From contig VAXW01000005.1 of NCBI GenBank assembly GCA_005884115.1, forward strand, positions 682,001 to 746,000: DNA of 64,000 bases. The letters run 5' to 3'. The DNA comes from Actinomycetota bacterium (GTDB taxonomy: Bacteria > Actinomycetota > Thermoleophilia > Solirubrobacterales > Solirubrobacteraceae). A model generated the notes under the pieces. That model searched no databases. It saw only the letters and a program-made list of their open reading frames with translations, and had not been told where the DNA came from. The stretch's first letter is position 1; every line of letters begins with the position of its first letter. Shown here one piece after another: positions 41,852 through 57,307 of this stretch. The translations under genes were made by a program, and so were the position numbers.

Positions 41852-44800
41852 ATGGGCAACTTGTCCATCACGCTGATCACGGGGCCCGCGAACGCGGGCA
41901 AGGCGCAACTCGTGATGGACGCTGTGCGCCGCCACGTCGCGCGCGGAGAGGAGCCGCTGCTGGTCGTCCCCACGCGCGCCGACGCGGCGCACTACCGCCG
42001 TGAGCTGGCAGAGGCGGGCGCCGCGATGGGCGCGCGCGTGCTGCGCTTCGAGGAGCTGATCGAGGAGGCGGTGCGGCGCGCGAACGTCGCTTCGCCCGCC
42101 CTCGGCGATGTCGCCCGCTCGAGGGTGCTCACGGCGATCGCGGCCGGCGCGGGCGTGCATCGCGGGGGCGGCTTCGTGCGCGCGCTTGGCGAGTTCAGCG
42201 CAGAACTGAAGGTGAGGCGGATCTCGCCGGCGCGGATCGTAGAGGCGCTGGAGCAGTGGGCGGACGCCGACGAGCGCGCCGCGCCCGCAGCAGCCGCGCT
42301 GGCCCGCCATCTAGGACCGGTGCTCGAGCGCTATGAGGCTGAGCTGGCGCGCATCGGACGCGCCGACCCCGAGCAGCGCGCCAACTGCGCTCTGGACGCC
42401 CTGCGGCGCAGGCCGGTGCTGTGGGCGTCCACTCCGGTGCTGTTCTACGGCTTCGACGATCTCACGCGGCTGCAGCTCGATGCGATCGAGACGCTGGGCG
42501 CGGTGGTCGACGCTCGCGTGACGGTGACGCTCGCCTACGAGCCGGCGCGCGCGGCCTTCGCCGGTCGCGCGGGCAGCTTCCAGGCGCTCGCGCCTCTGGC
42601 CGCTGAGCATCGCGAGCTGGCGCCGCGCCGCAGCTACTACGCGCAGCGTGCACGCACTGCGCTCTCGCACCTCGAGCGCTCGCTGTTCGTGGCGGACGCC
42701 GGGCGGGGGGACCCCGGCGGCGCGGTGCGCCTGCTGGAGGCGGGCGGCGAGCGCGCGGAGTTCGAGCTCGTGGCGCGCGAGATAGCTGCGCTCCTGCGCG
42801 AGGGAGTCCCTGCGGAGGAGATCGCGGTCGCGCTGCGCGCGCCGTCGGCCTGCCTCGATCTGCTCGAAGAGGTGCTCTCGCGCGCGGGCATTCCGTTTGC
42901 GCTCGCGCGCACGCGGCGCCTTGGCGACACGGCGATCGGCTCGGCGTTGCTGGGCGCGCTGCGCTGCGCGGGCACAGCGGAGGGCGCGGGCCGCGAGGAT
43001 GTGTTCGCGTGGCTCCGCGCTCCCGGTGTGCTCGAGCGCCCCGAGCTCGCCGACCGGCTCGAGGCGCGCGCGCTGCGCGAGGGTGCGCAAACGGCCGAGG
43101 ACGTGAGCGCGCTGTGGGAGCAGGAGCGCTGGCCGCTTGACGCGTTCCGCAGGCTGCGCGCGGCCCAGGGGGACGCGAAGGCGCTGGTCGCGCGCACCGG
43201 CGCAGAGCTCGAGTGGCTGTTCATGCGGCCGCGGCGGGGTATGGCAGAGGTGCTGGAGGATGAGGCGACCGAGGACGCGCGCGCGCTGTCGGCCTGCCGG
43301 CGCGCGCTGGAGGAGCTCGAGGAGCTCGCGCAGCTCGCTCCCGAGCTGGCGCCCGATGACCCGGCGGAGCTCGCGCGGGTGCTGGAGAGCGTTCAGGTGC
43401 GCGGCGGCTGGCATGCGCGCGAGGGCGCGGTGGCGGTGGTCGATCCTCTGAACCTGCGCGCACGTCGCGTGCGCGCGCTGTTCCTCTGCCGCCTGCAGGC
43501 GGAGTCGTTTCCCGCGCCCGAGCGCCAGCCGCCGCTGCTCAGCCGCCAGGACCGCTTGCAGCTGGCCGAGCTCACCGGCCTGAGCCTGGCCGATCATCGC
43601 GACGAGCTTGCCGATGAGCGCCATCTTTTCTACGCCGCGGTCTCGCGCCCGCAGGAGCTGCTCGTGCTCAGCTGGCACTGCACGGGCGACGACGCCGCCG
43701 TCGCGCTACGGTCGCCGTTCATCGACGATGTCTGCGAGGTCTTCGACGAGCGCCTGTGGCTCGAGCGGGCCGTCCGAGCGCCCGGCGGGGCCGGCCGCGA
43801 GGCGGCCCAGGTCCGCACGCAAGCCCGTCGAGCGAGGCCGCTCTCGCCGTCGCCGCTTCGCGACGGCGATCTGCTGGCGGAGCTAAGCGCGAGCACCTGG
43901 TCGGCGTCCTCCCTGCAGACGTGGATCAGCTGCCCGATGCGCTGGCTGGTGGAGAGGGTGCTCCGTCCGGAGGAGCTCGAGCCGGGCCGCGAGCAGCTCG
44001 CGCGGGGAGCGCTCGCGCACGCAACCTTGAGGGAAACGTTCGAAGGCCTGCGCACGCGCTGCGGGTCGGCGAGGCTCACGCCCGAGCGCCTCGGGGATGC
44101 CCGTGAGCTGCTCGATACCTCGCTCGCGCGCCACGAGCAGCGCTTCTCGCTGTCGGCCGCGCCGGAGCGGCGCGCGGTGCTTCGCCGCCGCCTGCACGCG
44201 GACCTGCACCGTTACCTGCGCCACGCGGCCGAAGAAGCGCGGGACGCCACCGGCGACGTCGACGGCGCGCTCGAGCCCACCCACCTCGAGCAACCGTTCG
44301 GCATGGCCGCGGACGCACACGAGCAAAGCGCCGCGCGCGAGCTGCCCTGCCTCGACCTGGGCGGTGGCGTGAAGCTGCGCGGGCGGATCGATCGCATCGA
44401 CGTAGACCGGCAGGGGCGGGCGGTGATCCGCGACTACAAGGGCGCCAGCGCGTCGCCTGCGGCCAAGTGGATCGAGCGAGGCGACCTGCAGGTCGCGCTG
44501 TACATGCGCGCCGCCGAGCAGCTACTCGGCCTGCGAGCGGTGGGCGGCTTCTTTCAGCCCCTGACCGGCTCGGATCTTCGCGGCCGCGGCGTGCTGGAGG
44601 CTGGCTGTGGCGTGCAGGCCGAAGGGGTCGCAAGCGACGTGCGCGACGGCGAGCAGGTGCGAGAGCTGCTCGCGGAAGCGACTGCTGCAGCCCGCGAGGC
44701 GGCGGCGCAGGCCGCAAGAGGCGAGCTCGAGGCGCGCCCGCAGACGTGCACGCCGCTGGGCGGCTGCGCGTATCCGACGATCTGCCGATGCGAGCGCTGA
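41852..44800 (+). CDS. AddB-type helicase-nuclease subunit (RecB-family nuclease)
   Basis: AddAB processes double-strand DNA breaks for recombination. The 982-residue product has an N-terminal nucleotide-binding-like motif LITGPANAGKAQ (residues 8-19), where the residue after the Walker lysine is Ala rather than Ser/Thr. A helicase-like middle follows, with VVDPLNLRARRVRALFLCRL and RHLFYAAVSRPQELLVLSW, and a C-terminal PD-(D/E)XK nuclease (GRIDRIDVDRQGRAVIRDYK). The tail is cysteine-rich (CTPLGGCAYPTICRC) with an early Cys in WISCPMRW, as in iron-sulfur nucleases, though the spacing is unlike the classic AddB one. It overlaps the next gene by 13 bases. Confidence 0.82.
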   Translation: MGNLSITLITGPANAGKAQLVMDAVRRHVARGEEPLLVVPTRADAAHYRRELAEAGAAMGARVLRFEELIEEAVRRANVASPALGDVARSRVLTAIAAGAGVHRGGGFVRALGEFSAELKVRRISPARIVEALEQWADADERAAPAAAALARHLGPVLERYEAELARIGRADPEQRANCALDALRRRPVLWASTPVLFYGFDDLTRLQLDAIETLGAVVDARVTVTLAYEPARAAFAGRAGSFQALAPLAAEHRELAPRRSYYAQRARTALSHLERSLFVADAGRGDPGGAVRLLEAGGERAEFELVAREIAALLREGVPAEEIAVALRAPSACLDLLEEVLSRAGIPFALARTRRLGDTAIGSALLGALRCAGTAEGAGREDVFAWLRAPGVLERPELADRLEARALREGAQTAEDVSALWEQERWPLDAFRRLRAAQGDAKALVARTGAELEWLFMRPRRGMAEVLEDEATEDARALSACRRALEELEELAQLAPELAPDDPAELARVLESVQVRGGWHAREGAVAVVDPLNLRARRVRALFLCRLQAESFPAPERQPPLLSRQDRLQLAELTGLSLADHRDELADERHLFYAAVSRPQELLVLSWHCTGDDAAVALRSPFIDDVCEVFDERLWLERAVRAPGGAGREAAQVRTQARRARPLSPSPLRDGDLLAELSASTWSASSLQTWISCPMRWLVERVLRPEELEPGREQLARGALAHATLRETFEGLRTRCGSARLTPERLGDARELLDTSLARHEQRFSLSAAPERRAVLRRRLHADLHRYLRHAAEEARDATGDVDGALEPTHLEQPFGMAADAHEQSAARELPCLDLGGGVKLRGRIDRIDVDRQGRAVIRDYKGASASPAAKWIERGDLQVALYMRAAEQLLGLRAVGGFFQPLTGSDLRGRGVLEAGCGVQAEGVASDVRDGEQVRELLAEATAAAREAAAQAARGELEARPQTCTPLGGCAYPTICRCER

Positions 44801-47800
44801 GCGGCGATCCCGCGAGGGCGGCGCCAAGCGACCAGCTGACGCTGCTGGCGCCGAGCGACGAGGTGCCCGCGCAAGCGCTTGACGCCGAGCTGGCGGCAGC
44901 GCACGCGGAGCTCGTGCCCGAGCACGGGGAGGTGGCGGCCGCGGACGTGGAGCTGACCGCCGAGCAAGAGCACGCGGTCGCGCGCAGGCGCGAGCCGCTG
45001 CTGGTTTCGGCGGGCGCTGGGAGCGGCAAGACGCGCGTGCTCGTGGAGCGCTTCGTGGCCGGCGTGCTCGAGGACCAGCTGGCCCCGTCGAGGATCCTCG
45101 CCATCACCTTCACCGAGCGCGCGGCAGGCGAGCTTCGCGAACGCATAAGGGCGCGCTTCATCCAGGTCGGAGAGCACGACGCGGCGCGCGAGCTCGAGCG
45201 CGCCTTCGTGAGCACGTTTCACGGCTTCTGTGCGCGCCTGCTGCGGGCGCACGCCTGGCGGGCGGGGCTCGAGGGCGACTTCGCGATCCTCGACGAGGGA
45301 GGTTCGAGATGGCTGCGCGGGCGCGCCTTCGAGCAGGCGATGCGCGAGCTCGTGGCGAGCGAGAGCACGGAGGCGAGCACGGAGTCGGTGGAGCTGCTGG
45401 CGGCCTACGGGCCTGAGCGCGCACGCTCGATCGTGACCTCGCTCTACGCCGCCCTCCGCAGCCGCGGGCAGGTGCGGCCGCGCCTGCCGCTGCAGCGGAG
45501 CCGGGCTCATGACGCGAACGGGAAAGGCGCCCCGGCGCTCGATATCGACATTGATGCCGGTGGCGATGGCGCCACCGATGAGGAGGCGTGGCGCGCGTGC
45601 GGGCTGCTCGACGCGCTGCTCGACGGCTTCGGGCGCGCCTATGAGCGGCTCAAGCGCGAGCGTGGCGCACTCGACTTCGACGACCTCGAGCTGCGCGCCT
45701 GCGGCCTGCTCGAGCGAAGCGCTGACGTGCGCGCGGGGTGGTCGGAGCGCTTCGAGCTGTTGATGGTGGACGAGTTTCAGGACACCAATCCGCGCCAGCT
45801 TGCGATCTTGACGGCGCTGGAGCGCGGCAACCTTTTCACGGTCGGAGACGAGCTGCAGTCGATCTATCGCTTCCGCCATGCCGACGTCGGCCTCTTCCGG
45901 GCACGCCGCGCAGCTCTCGCCTCGAGCGGGGGGACGCTGCAGCTGACGCACAACTTCCGCAGCCGCACCCCCCTGCTACAGGCGGTCAACGCGGTCTTTG
46001 CCGCGCGCATGGGCGCTGGCTACACGCCGCTTGTCGCCGCGCGCGATGACGCGGAGCCCGACTGCGATGACCCTGGGGCGGCGCGCGTGGAGCTGCTGCT
46101 GTGCTCCAAGCGTGGCTGGGAGCAGGAGATCGCGCCCACGTGGGCGCGTGCAGCGGCGTGGCGGCTCGAGGAGGCGCGGATGCTGGCGCGACGCGTCGCC
46201 GAGCTCATCGACGGCGGCCACGCGCGCGCCTCAGATGTGGCTGTCCTGCTGCGCTCGCTCAGTGACCTCGACTGCTACGAGGGCGCGCTGCGCGAGCTCG
46301 GCGTGAGCACGGCAGCGAGCGGCGGCTCCTTCTGGCACAGCCAACAGGTGGGTGACCTGCTCGCATACCTGCGCACGCTCGCCAACCCGCTCGATGAGCT
46401 GGCGCTGTACTCGACGCTCGCCTCGCCGATGGTCGGGATTTCAAGCGACGGCCTCGCGCTGCTCGCGCGGGCCGTCAGAGTGGTCGCGCGGGGCAGCCTG
46501 TGGCCGCTGCTCAAGGACGCAGCAAGCGAGACCGCCGACGCGCTCAGCCCCGCAGATCGGGCCGCGGCGCTCGGCTTCTGCCGGCGAGTGGAGCTCGAGC
46601 GCTCAGCGCTCTCGCGGCGCTCGCTCTCGCGCGTGCTCGAGCGCGCGATCGAGGCGACCGGCTACGGCGAGCACCTGCTGGGGCTCGACGACGCCGAGCG
46701 CCGCTTGGCCAACGTGGGCAAGCTGCTGCGCCTGGCACGCGAGTTCGAAGCTCGGGAGGGACGCAAGCTGCGCGCCTTCCTGGAGTATGCAGCCGCGCAG
46801 CAGCGCGAGCCGGCCGGCGCCGAGCCCGACGGCGCGGCGGCGGCGGGGGGTGCGCAGGCGGTGCAGCTGATGAGCATCCACGCGGCCAAGGGGCTCGAGT
46901 TCCCGGTCGTGTGCTTGGCCGACCTCGGACGCGCGCCGATCGAAAGCGTCGAGGACGTGCTCGTTGACGGGCAACGCTTGGGCTTGCGCGCTGCGGCGCT
47001 CGACGGCGCGAGGCCGCGAGCTGCCCTGGAGTTCGAGCAGCTGCGCGAGGAGCACCTCGACGCGCACGCACAGGAGGAGCAGCGCATCCTCTACGTGGCC
47101 ATGACGCGCGCGCGCGAGCGCCTGCTACTGAGCGGCGCGGTCGACTTCGAGCGCTGGCCGCCGCCGCGGCGTAGCGCGCCGCCGATCTGCTGGATCGCGC
47201 CCGCGCTCGCCCCCGAGCTGCCGCAGCTCGCAGCGCAGCAGATGGGCCCTGGGCGGCAGGCGGCACAGGATGTGCTGCTCGGCGGCACCCTCGAGGGCAC
47301 AGGCGGCGAGAGCGCCCGCGTGCGCTGCCGCCTGCATGCCCCCGGCGGTGATGGCGAAGCCGAGGCGGGTGAGCTCGACGACGCCGTGGCGCCCTCCGCG
47401 GCGCCGGGCGGGCTCGCACAGACTCCTGACGGCGCTCGCTCAACGATCCGCGCCGCGCGCCTGCGAAGGCCGCCGCCGCGGCAGGCCGCGGGCGGCGAAG
47501 CGGGCGACCCTGCGGGCGCCATCGCTGTGGCCCCGTCGCCGCCGGATCCTCTGAAGGCGGTGTCCTCGCTGAGCTACACGGGGCTTTCAGAGCTCGAGCG
47601 ATGTGGTTACCGCTTCTACTTGGAACGGGTGCTGGGGCTCTCAGAGCGCGCCCCCGCCCACGCGCCCGGCGAGCGGCTCGACGCGCGGGCCCGCGGCCAG
47701 CTGGAGGGCTATGCGCGAGGCATGCCCCGAGCGCCCGGAGAGTCGCTCGACGCGCGGGCGCGCGGTCAGCTCGTGCACCGCGTGCTTCAGTCGATCGACT

Positions 47801-48519
47801 TCGCGCGCGGCGCAGCGCTCGACGAACAGCAGGTGGCGCGCGCGGCGCGCGAGCTCGGAGTGCGGGCGCGCGAGAGCGAGCTGCTCGAGGTGGCCGAGCT
47901 GGTGCGCTCCGCGCTCACGCCGGGGTCGCTCGAGGACGGCGAAGAACCGCGCGCCGGGAGCGCGCACGCTGATGCGAGCCTCGCCCGCGACAACGAGCGC
48001 CTGTTGCTGCTCGAGCGGCTCGCGCACGCGCGGCGCGTGTACCGCGAGCATCCGTTCACGTTCGCAGTCGCCCCGCATCAAGCGCTCATCACGGGCGTCA
48101 TCGACGTGCTCGCACGCGAGCCAGACGAAGGCTGCCTGGTGGTCGACTACAAGACCGACCGCCTCGAGCCCGGTGAGGATCTCGCGGCGCTGGTCGAGCG
48201 CGAGTACGCGACGCAGCGGCTCATCTACGCGCTCGCCGTCCTGCGCGACGGCGCGCCCTCGGTGCAGGTCGTGCACTGGTTTCTGCACGCGCCCCAGGGC
48301 TGCGTCAGCGCGCGCTACGACGCGGCTCAGCAGGCCGAGCTCGAGCAGCTTCTGTTACAGCGGCTCGAACGCGCGCGGGCGCGCGGGTTCGCCGTCTCGG
48401 AGCGCCCGCACCGCGCGCTGTGCGCAAGCTGTCCCGGGCGCAGCACGTTGTGCTCTTGGGGAGACGAGCAGACGCTGCGCAAAAGCCCCCTGCACGCGCT
48501 CGACGGCGGCGCATCTTGA
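44788..48519 (+). CDS. AddA-type UvrD/Rep helicase-nuclease subunit
   Basis: This is the motor subunit of the AddAB-like break-processing enzyme. The 1243-residue product has a ~50-residue acidic N-terminus, Walker A SAGAGSGKTRV (about residues 72-82), motif Ia ITFTERAAGELRERI, Walker B in LMVDEFQDTNPRQLAIL, motif III DELQSIYRFRHAD, the later LMSIHAAKGLEFPVV and MTRARERL, and a C-terminal nuclease with GVIDVLAREPDEGCLVVDYK, followed by TDRLEP. The end has a Cys cluster (CASCPGRSTLC). A 42-base near-repeat lies just before the nuclease (47662-47703 and 47731-47772). The ATG at 44788 overlaps the AddB gene. Confidence 0.85.
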   Translation: MRALSGDPARAAPSDQLTLLAPSDEVPAQALDAELAAAHAELVPEHGEVAAADVELTAEQEHAVARRREPLLVSAGAGSGKTRVLVERFVAGVLEDQLAPSRILAITFTERAAGELRERIRARFIQVGEHDAARELERAFVSTFHGFCARLLRAHAWRAGLEGDFAILDEGGSRWLRGRAFEQAMRELVASESTEASTESVELLAAYGPERARSIVTSLYAALRSRGQVRPRLPLQRSRAHDANGKGAPALDIDIDAGGDGATDEEAWRACGLLDALLDGFGRAYERLKRERGALDFDDLELRACGLLERSADVRAGWSERFELLMVDEFQDTNPRQLAILTALERGNLFTVGDELQSIYRFRHADVGLFRARRAALASSGGTLQLTHNFRSRTPLLQAVNAVFAARMGAGYTPLVAARDDAEPDCDDPGAARVELLLCSKRGWEQEIAPTWARAAAWRLEEARMLARRVAELIDGGHARASDVAVLLRSLSDLDCYEGALRELGVSTAASGGSFWHSQQVGDLLAYLRTLANPLDELALYSTLASPMVGISSDGLALLARAVRVVARGSLWPLLKDAASETADALSPADRAAALGFCRRVELERSALSRRSLSRVLERAIEATGYGEHLLGLDDAERRLANVGKLLRLAREFEAREGRKLRAFLEYAAAQQREPAGAEPDGAAAAGGAQAVQLMSIHAAKGLEFPVVCLADLGRAPIESVEDVLVDGQRLGLRAAALDGARPRAALEFEQLREEHLDAHAQEEQRILYVAMTRARERLLLSGAVDFERWPPPRRSAPPICWIAPALAPELPQLAAQQMGPGRQAAQDVLLGGTLEGTGGESARVRCRLHAPGGDGEAEAGELDDAVAPSAAPGGLAQTPDGARSTIRAARLRRPPPRQAAGGEAGDPAGAIAVAPSPPDPLKAVSSLSYTGLSELERCGYRFYLERVLGLSERAPAHAPGERLDARARGQLEGYARGMPRAPGESLDARARGQLVHRVLQSIDFARGAALDEQQVARAARELGVRARESELLEVAELVRSALTPGSLEDGEEPRAGSAHADASLARDNERLLLLERLAHARRVYREHPFTFAVAPHQALITGVIDVLAREPDEGCLVVDYKTDRLEPGEDLAALVEREYATQRLIYALAVLRDGAPSVQVVHWFLHAPQGCVSARYDAAQQAELEQLLLQRLERARARGFAVSERPHRALCASCPGRSTLCSWGDEQTLRKSPLHALDGGAS
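47662..47772 (+). repeat. tandem near-duplicate in the AddA-type gene
   Basis: Bases 47662-47703 and 47731-47772 match at 36 of 42 positions, 69 bases (23 codons) apart. Both encode APGExLDARARGQL. In the expected protein this segment (LDARARGQLVHRVLQ) occurs once at the start of the nuclease domain, so the first copy looks like an in-frame duplication. Confidence 0.75.
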
Positions 48520-48555
48520 GCTGCTAGCGAGCCCTTTTCAGGCCTTCGGCGCTGC

Positions 48556-48663
48556 TACGCTTTCTCGTCCCGCCTCAGGTGCTCGCCTGCGTGCGCCCGG
48601 GGAGGTGTGCCCGTACGGGGGATATGCCCTGATGCGGCACGCACCGCCCAAGGGAGCACTGAG
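48556..48663 (+). promoter_or_regulatory. leader region of the gltBD operon
   Basis: A TACGCT hexamer (48556-48561) could be the -10 of gltB, which would give a leader of about 95 bases. The leader can fold GGTGTGCC against GGCACGCACC with a bulge (about 48604-48648). It does not match a riboswitch class I know, and a role in nitrogen control is only a possibility. Confidence 0.3.
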
Positions 48664-54944
<6,281 letters not shown>

Positions 54945-55044
54945 CGCCGCCCGCGTGTGCCCATCAGGGTGCGCGCCCGGCGCGGCGCCCGAGCTGGTTT
55001 CCTTGTCGAGGTGAGCGGGCCACGAGCGAGCCGCCCGCGCGACC

Positions 55045-56037
55045 GTGCCGACCTTCTGCCGCCACAACCGCTTCATCGAGCGCTGCCCCATCTGCCGCAA
55101 GACGCTCCCCGGGTATGAGGAGCAGCCACCTTCAGCGGGCGCGTCCTCGCCAGGGGCGCCGTCCGCGCGCACATCCTCGCGCCGGGCGCCTCGCGCGCCC
55201 GGGCAGAGCGATGGCGTGCGCGTGCGCCGCGAGCTGCGCGCCGCCGACGACGGCTACCGCTGTTCGCTGTTGCCCGGCCTGCGCGCATCCGCCGACGCGC
55301 GCAGGCTCGCCGAGGAGATCGCCTTCTCGAGCGGACGGCTGCTCGCCCTGGGCAGCCAGCCGCCTGGCCTCTACGGCGAGGCCCGCGCGCTCGCCGAGCG
55401 CGACCTCGAGCGGGCGACGTGGACGTGCTTTCTGATCGCCTACCTCTCGCCGCTGGAGGGCTCCGAGCCCTTCGCCGGCATTGGCAAGGCGCTGGGCAGC
55501 GAGCAGGGCCACCTTCAGGAGCTCGAGGGCATACCCCTCGGCCCGCGCACCTCGCACGACCCCGGGCGCGGCGGCGAGACGCTGCGCGCATACAGGGCCT
55601 GGGCCGCGCAGAGCGGCTCGCAGGCGCGCGCCTTCCTCGGCGACGCAAGCTGGAGCCCGCAGCGGCGCTTCGAGCGCATCTTCGAGCGGCTCGCGCTCCC
55701 CGGGCTGCAGCGCGCCGCGCGCTATGAGCTGCTGCTCCTGCTCGGAGCGCTCGCGATCTACGAGCTCGAGCCCGACGGCCTGCACGCCGCGGGCGCGGGT
55801 GCGTTGGCCGCGCGTGACGCCGCCACGCTGGCCGCCAAGCGCGTGTTCGGGATCGGCGATCCGATCAACCTCGACCGGCGTGCAGCAGCGCTGGCGCGGA
55901 CGCTCGCAGTGCCCGTCGGAGCGCTCGATCTGGCGCTGGCCAACTGGGGAAGCGAAACGCGCGCGACGCTGGGTTTCGCGCCCGGTACGCGTGACACGGC
56001 CGCGTTCGAGCGCGCCCAGCAGGCGCTCGGACTGTAG
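55045..56037 (+). CDS. uncharacterised protein, possible thymine-hypermodification-family (pyrophosphorylase clade) protein
   Basis: The 330-residue product (GTG 55045) starts with a Cys/His-rich segment (FCRHNRFIERCPICRKTLPG) that could bind zinc, then a ~40-residue disordered linker, and a helical domain of ~240 residues containing FLIAYLSPLEG, YRAWAAQSGSQARAFLGDAS, LQRAARYELLLLLGALAIYE, and ATLAAKRVFGIGDPINLDRR with ALDLALANWGSE. The last blocks remind me of the alpha-glutamyl/putrescinyl thymine pyrophosphorylase clade family, whose phage members act in DNA base hypermodification. That is memory-based, not computed, and no partner modification gene is visible here. It follows gltD by 100 bases on the same strand. 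Confidence 0.5.
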   Translation: MPTFCRHNRFIERCPICRKTLPGYEEQPPSAGASSPGAPSARTSSRRAPRAPGQSDGVRVRRELRAADDGYRCSLLPGLRASADARRLAEEIAFSSGRLLALGSQPPGLYGEARALAERDLERATWTCFLIAYLSPLEGSEPFAGIGKALGSEQGHLQELEGIPLGPRTSHDPGRGGETLRAYRAWAAQSGSQARAFLGDASWSPQRRFERIFERLALPGLQRAARYELLLLLGALAIYELEPDGLHAAGAGALAARDAATLAAKRVFGIGDPINLDRRAAALARTLAVPVGALDLALANWGSETRATLGFAPGTRDTAAFERAQQALGL

Positions 56038-56138
56038 ACGGGCTGCGGGGCGGAGCTGCGGGGGCCGCGCGAATTGCCGTCCACACCGGCGCCTACAGTC
56101 CACAGCACAGCTTTCCTCCGCGCTCAGGAGTCACGAGA

Positions 56139-56594
56139 ATGCCACTTTGCTTCATCGAGCCCCAGGATGCGATCCGCGTAATCGCCGAGTCCGTCGGTCG
56201 CGAGGCGCGCCGCCAGCTCGTCGGCGAGGTCGTGCGGGCGTGGGTCGACGACATTCCCGACCAGGAGCTGTCGGTTCACTACGCCAAGGCGATCGCCGGC
56301 CTCGACGAGGACGACCTGCACCTGCTCGCCGCCTGGCATGCCTCGCTGGAGGTGGGCCAGCCGATCCCCAACACCGACTTTCTCGTCGGCGTGTTCCCGA
56401 GCCTCGGCGAGAACCGGCGCGAGGCGCTGAAGATCGCGGCCGGCTTCCGCGGCGAGGAAGCCTTCCAGGCGGGGGTCTCAGAGGAGCAGGCGCTCGACAC
56501 CGTGCTCCCGCGCCTCTCCAGCGAGCGCGCGCGCGAGCTCGCCAGCGAGTGCATCCAGCTCTACATGTGGGATCGCCTGGGCAGCGAGAACTAG
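56139..56594 (+). CDS. hypothetical helical protein
   Basis: The 151-residue product is all helical and acidic: MPLCFIEPQDAIRVIAESVG, then VGEVVRAWVDDIPDQELSVH, LDEDDLHLLAAWHASLEVGQ and RARELASECIQLYMWDR. I recognise no domain. A CAGGAG ribosome binding site lies upstream of ATG 56139, with a TACAGT hexamer earlier. Its stop faces that of the next gene. Confidence 0.6.
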   Translation: MPLCFIEPQDAIRVIAESVGREARRQLVGEVVRAWVDDIPDQELSVHYAKAIAGLDEDDLHLLAAWHASLEVGQPIPNTDFLVGVFPSLGENRREALKIAAGFRGEEAFQAGVSEEQALDTVLPRLSSERARELASECIQLYMWDRLGSEN

Positions 56595-56620
56595 CCTGAG
56601 CAGCGAGAGCTGATCGAGCG

Positions 56621-57094
56621 CTAACGCGCCGTGGCAGAGTAGGTCGAGGTTCCGCCGCATTCGGCGGCGTGGGTGTGAATCGCGCCCTTGACCGTGCGGC
56701 CGGCAAAGCGGCCGGTCACGACCTGGGTGATCGAGTTGCTCCCCGGCCCCGCCGCAAATCGCTCGATGATCGTCGCCTTGAAGCTCCCGCTGCGGGAGAT
56801 CGACGCGGCTTTCGTCGACTGCACGTGCAGCTTCTGCTGCGTTCGGCAGTAGAGCACCGGCCAGGGCGAGGTGAAGCGGACGCTCACCGACCTGCCGCTT
56901 GTGGCAACGCGCACGGTGATGTACCCGCCCGCATAAAGGCGGATGCGGTGGTGGCCTTCGGAGGTGACGCCCGTCACGGGAGCGCTGCCCTGGTAGGTCT
57001 TGCCCTTGAGCGGTCCCGCCGCAAGCGCACTAGCGGCGCCGGCGAGTGTCAGCGCGGCCGCAGCAGCGAGGGTACGGCTTGTGGAGGCTCTCAT
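56621..57094 (-). CDS. hypothetical secreted protein
   Basis: The 157-residue product has a signal peptide (RTLAAAAALTLAGAASALAA) and a mature part of ~130 residues with a beta-rich, repeated pattern: GKTYQGSAPVTGVTSEGHHR, YAGGYITVRVATSGRSVSVR, ITQVVTGRFAGRTVKGAIHT. Two Cys could pair (LYCRTQQK and AAECGGTS). The function is unknown; the protein looks typical of the small secreted proteins of this lineage. Confidence 0.62.
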   Translation of the reverse strand: MRASTSRTLAAAAALTLAGAASALAAGPLKGKTYQGSAPVTGVTSEGHHRIRLYAGGYITVRVATSGRSVSVRFTSPWPVLYCRTQQKLHVQSTKAASISRSGSFKATIIERFAAGPGSNSITQVVTGRFAGRTVKGAIHTHAAECGGTSTYSATAR

Positions 57095-57307
57095 ACGTCC
57101 TTCCGCGTCGTTTGCGGGCGCAAGGACTACCAACCCGCATCCCGGCCCACAAGGCCTGCAAAGTGAATGTCAGAACCCCGCTGCCTGACAGCCAGGTGAT
57201 CTCCGCCCGCTCCATTCCGAGCGCGCGCTGCTCCGTCCGCGTGCTCGGCTGACAAGAAATCTTGCAGTTGCCAGTTACCTCCGGCGCACCGAGAAAGTAG
57301 GACTATC

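Noticed and set aside
48604..48660. A known nitrogen-responsive riboswitch before gltB
   Set aside because: The leader folds only imperfectly and does not match the glutamine riboswitch consensus, so it is reported only as an unassigned leader.
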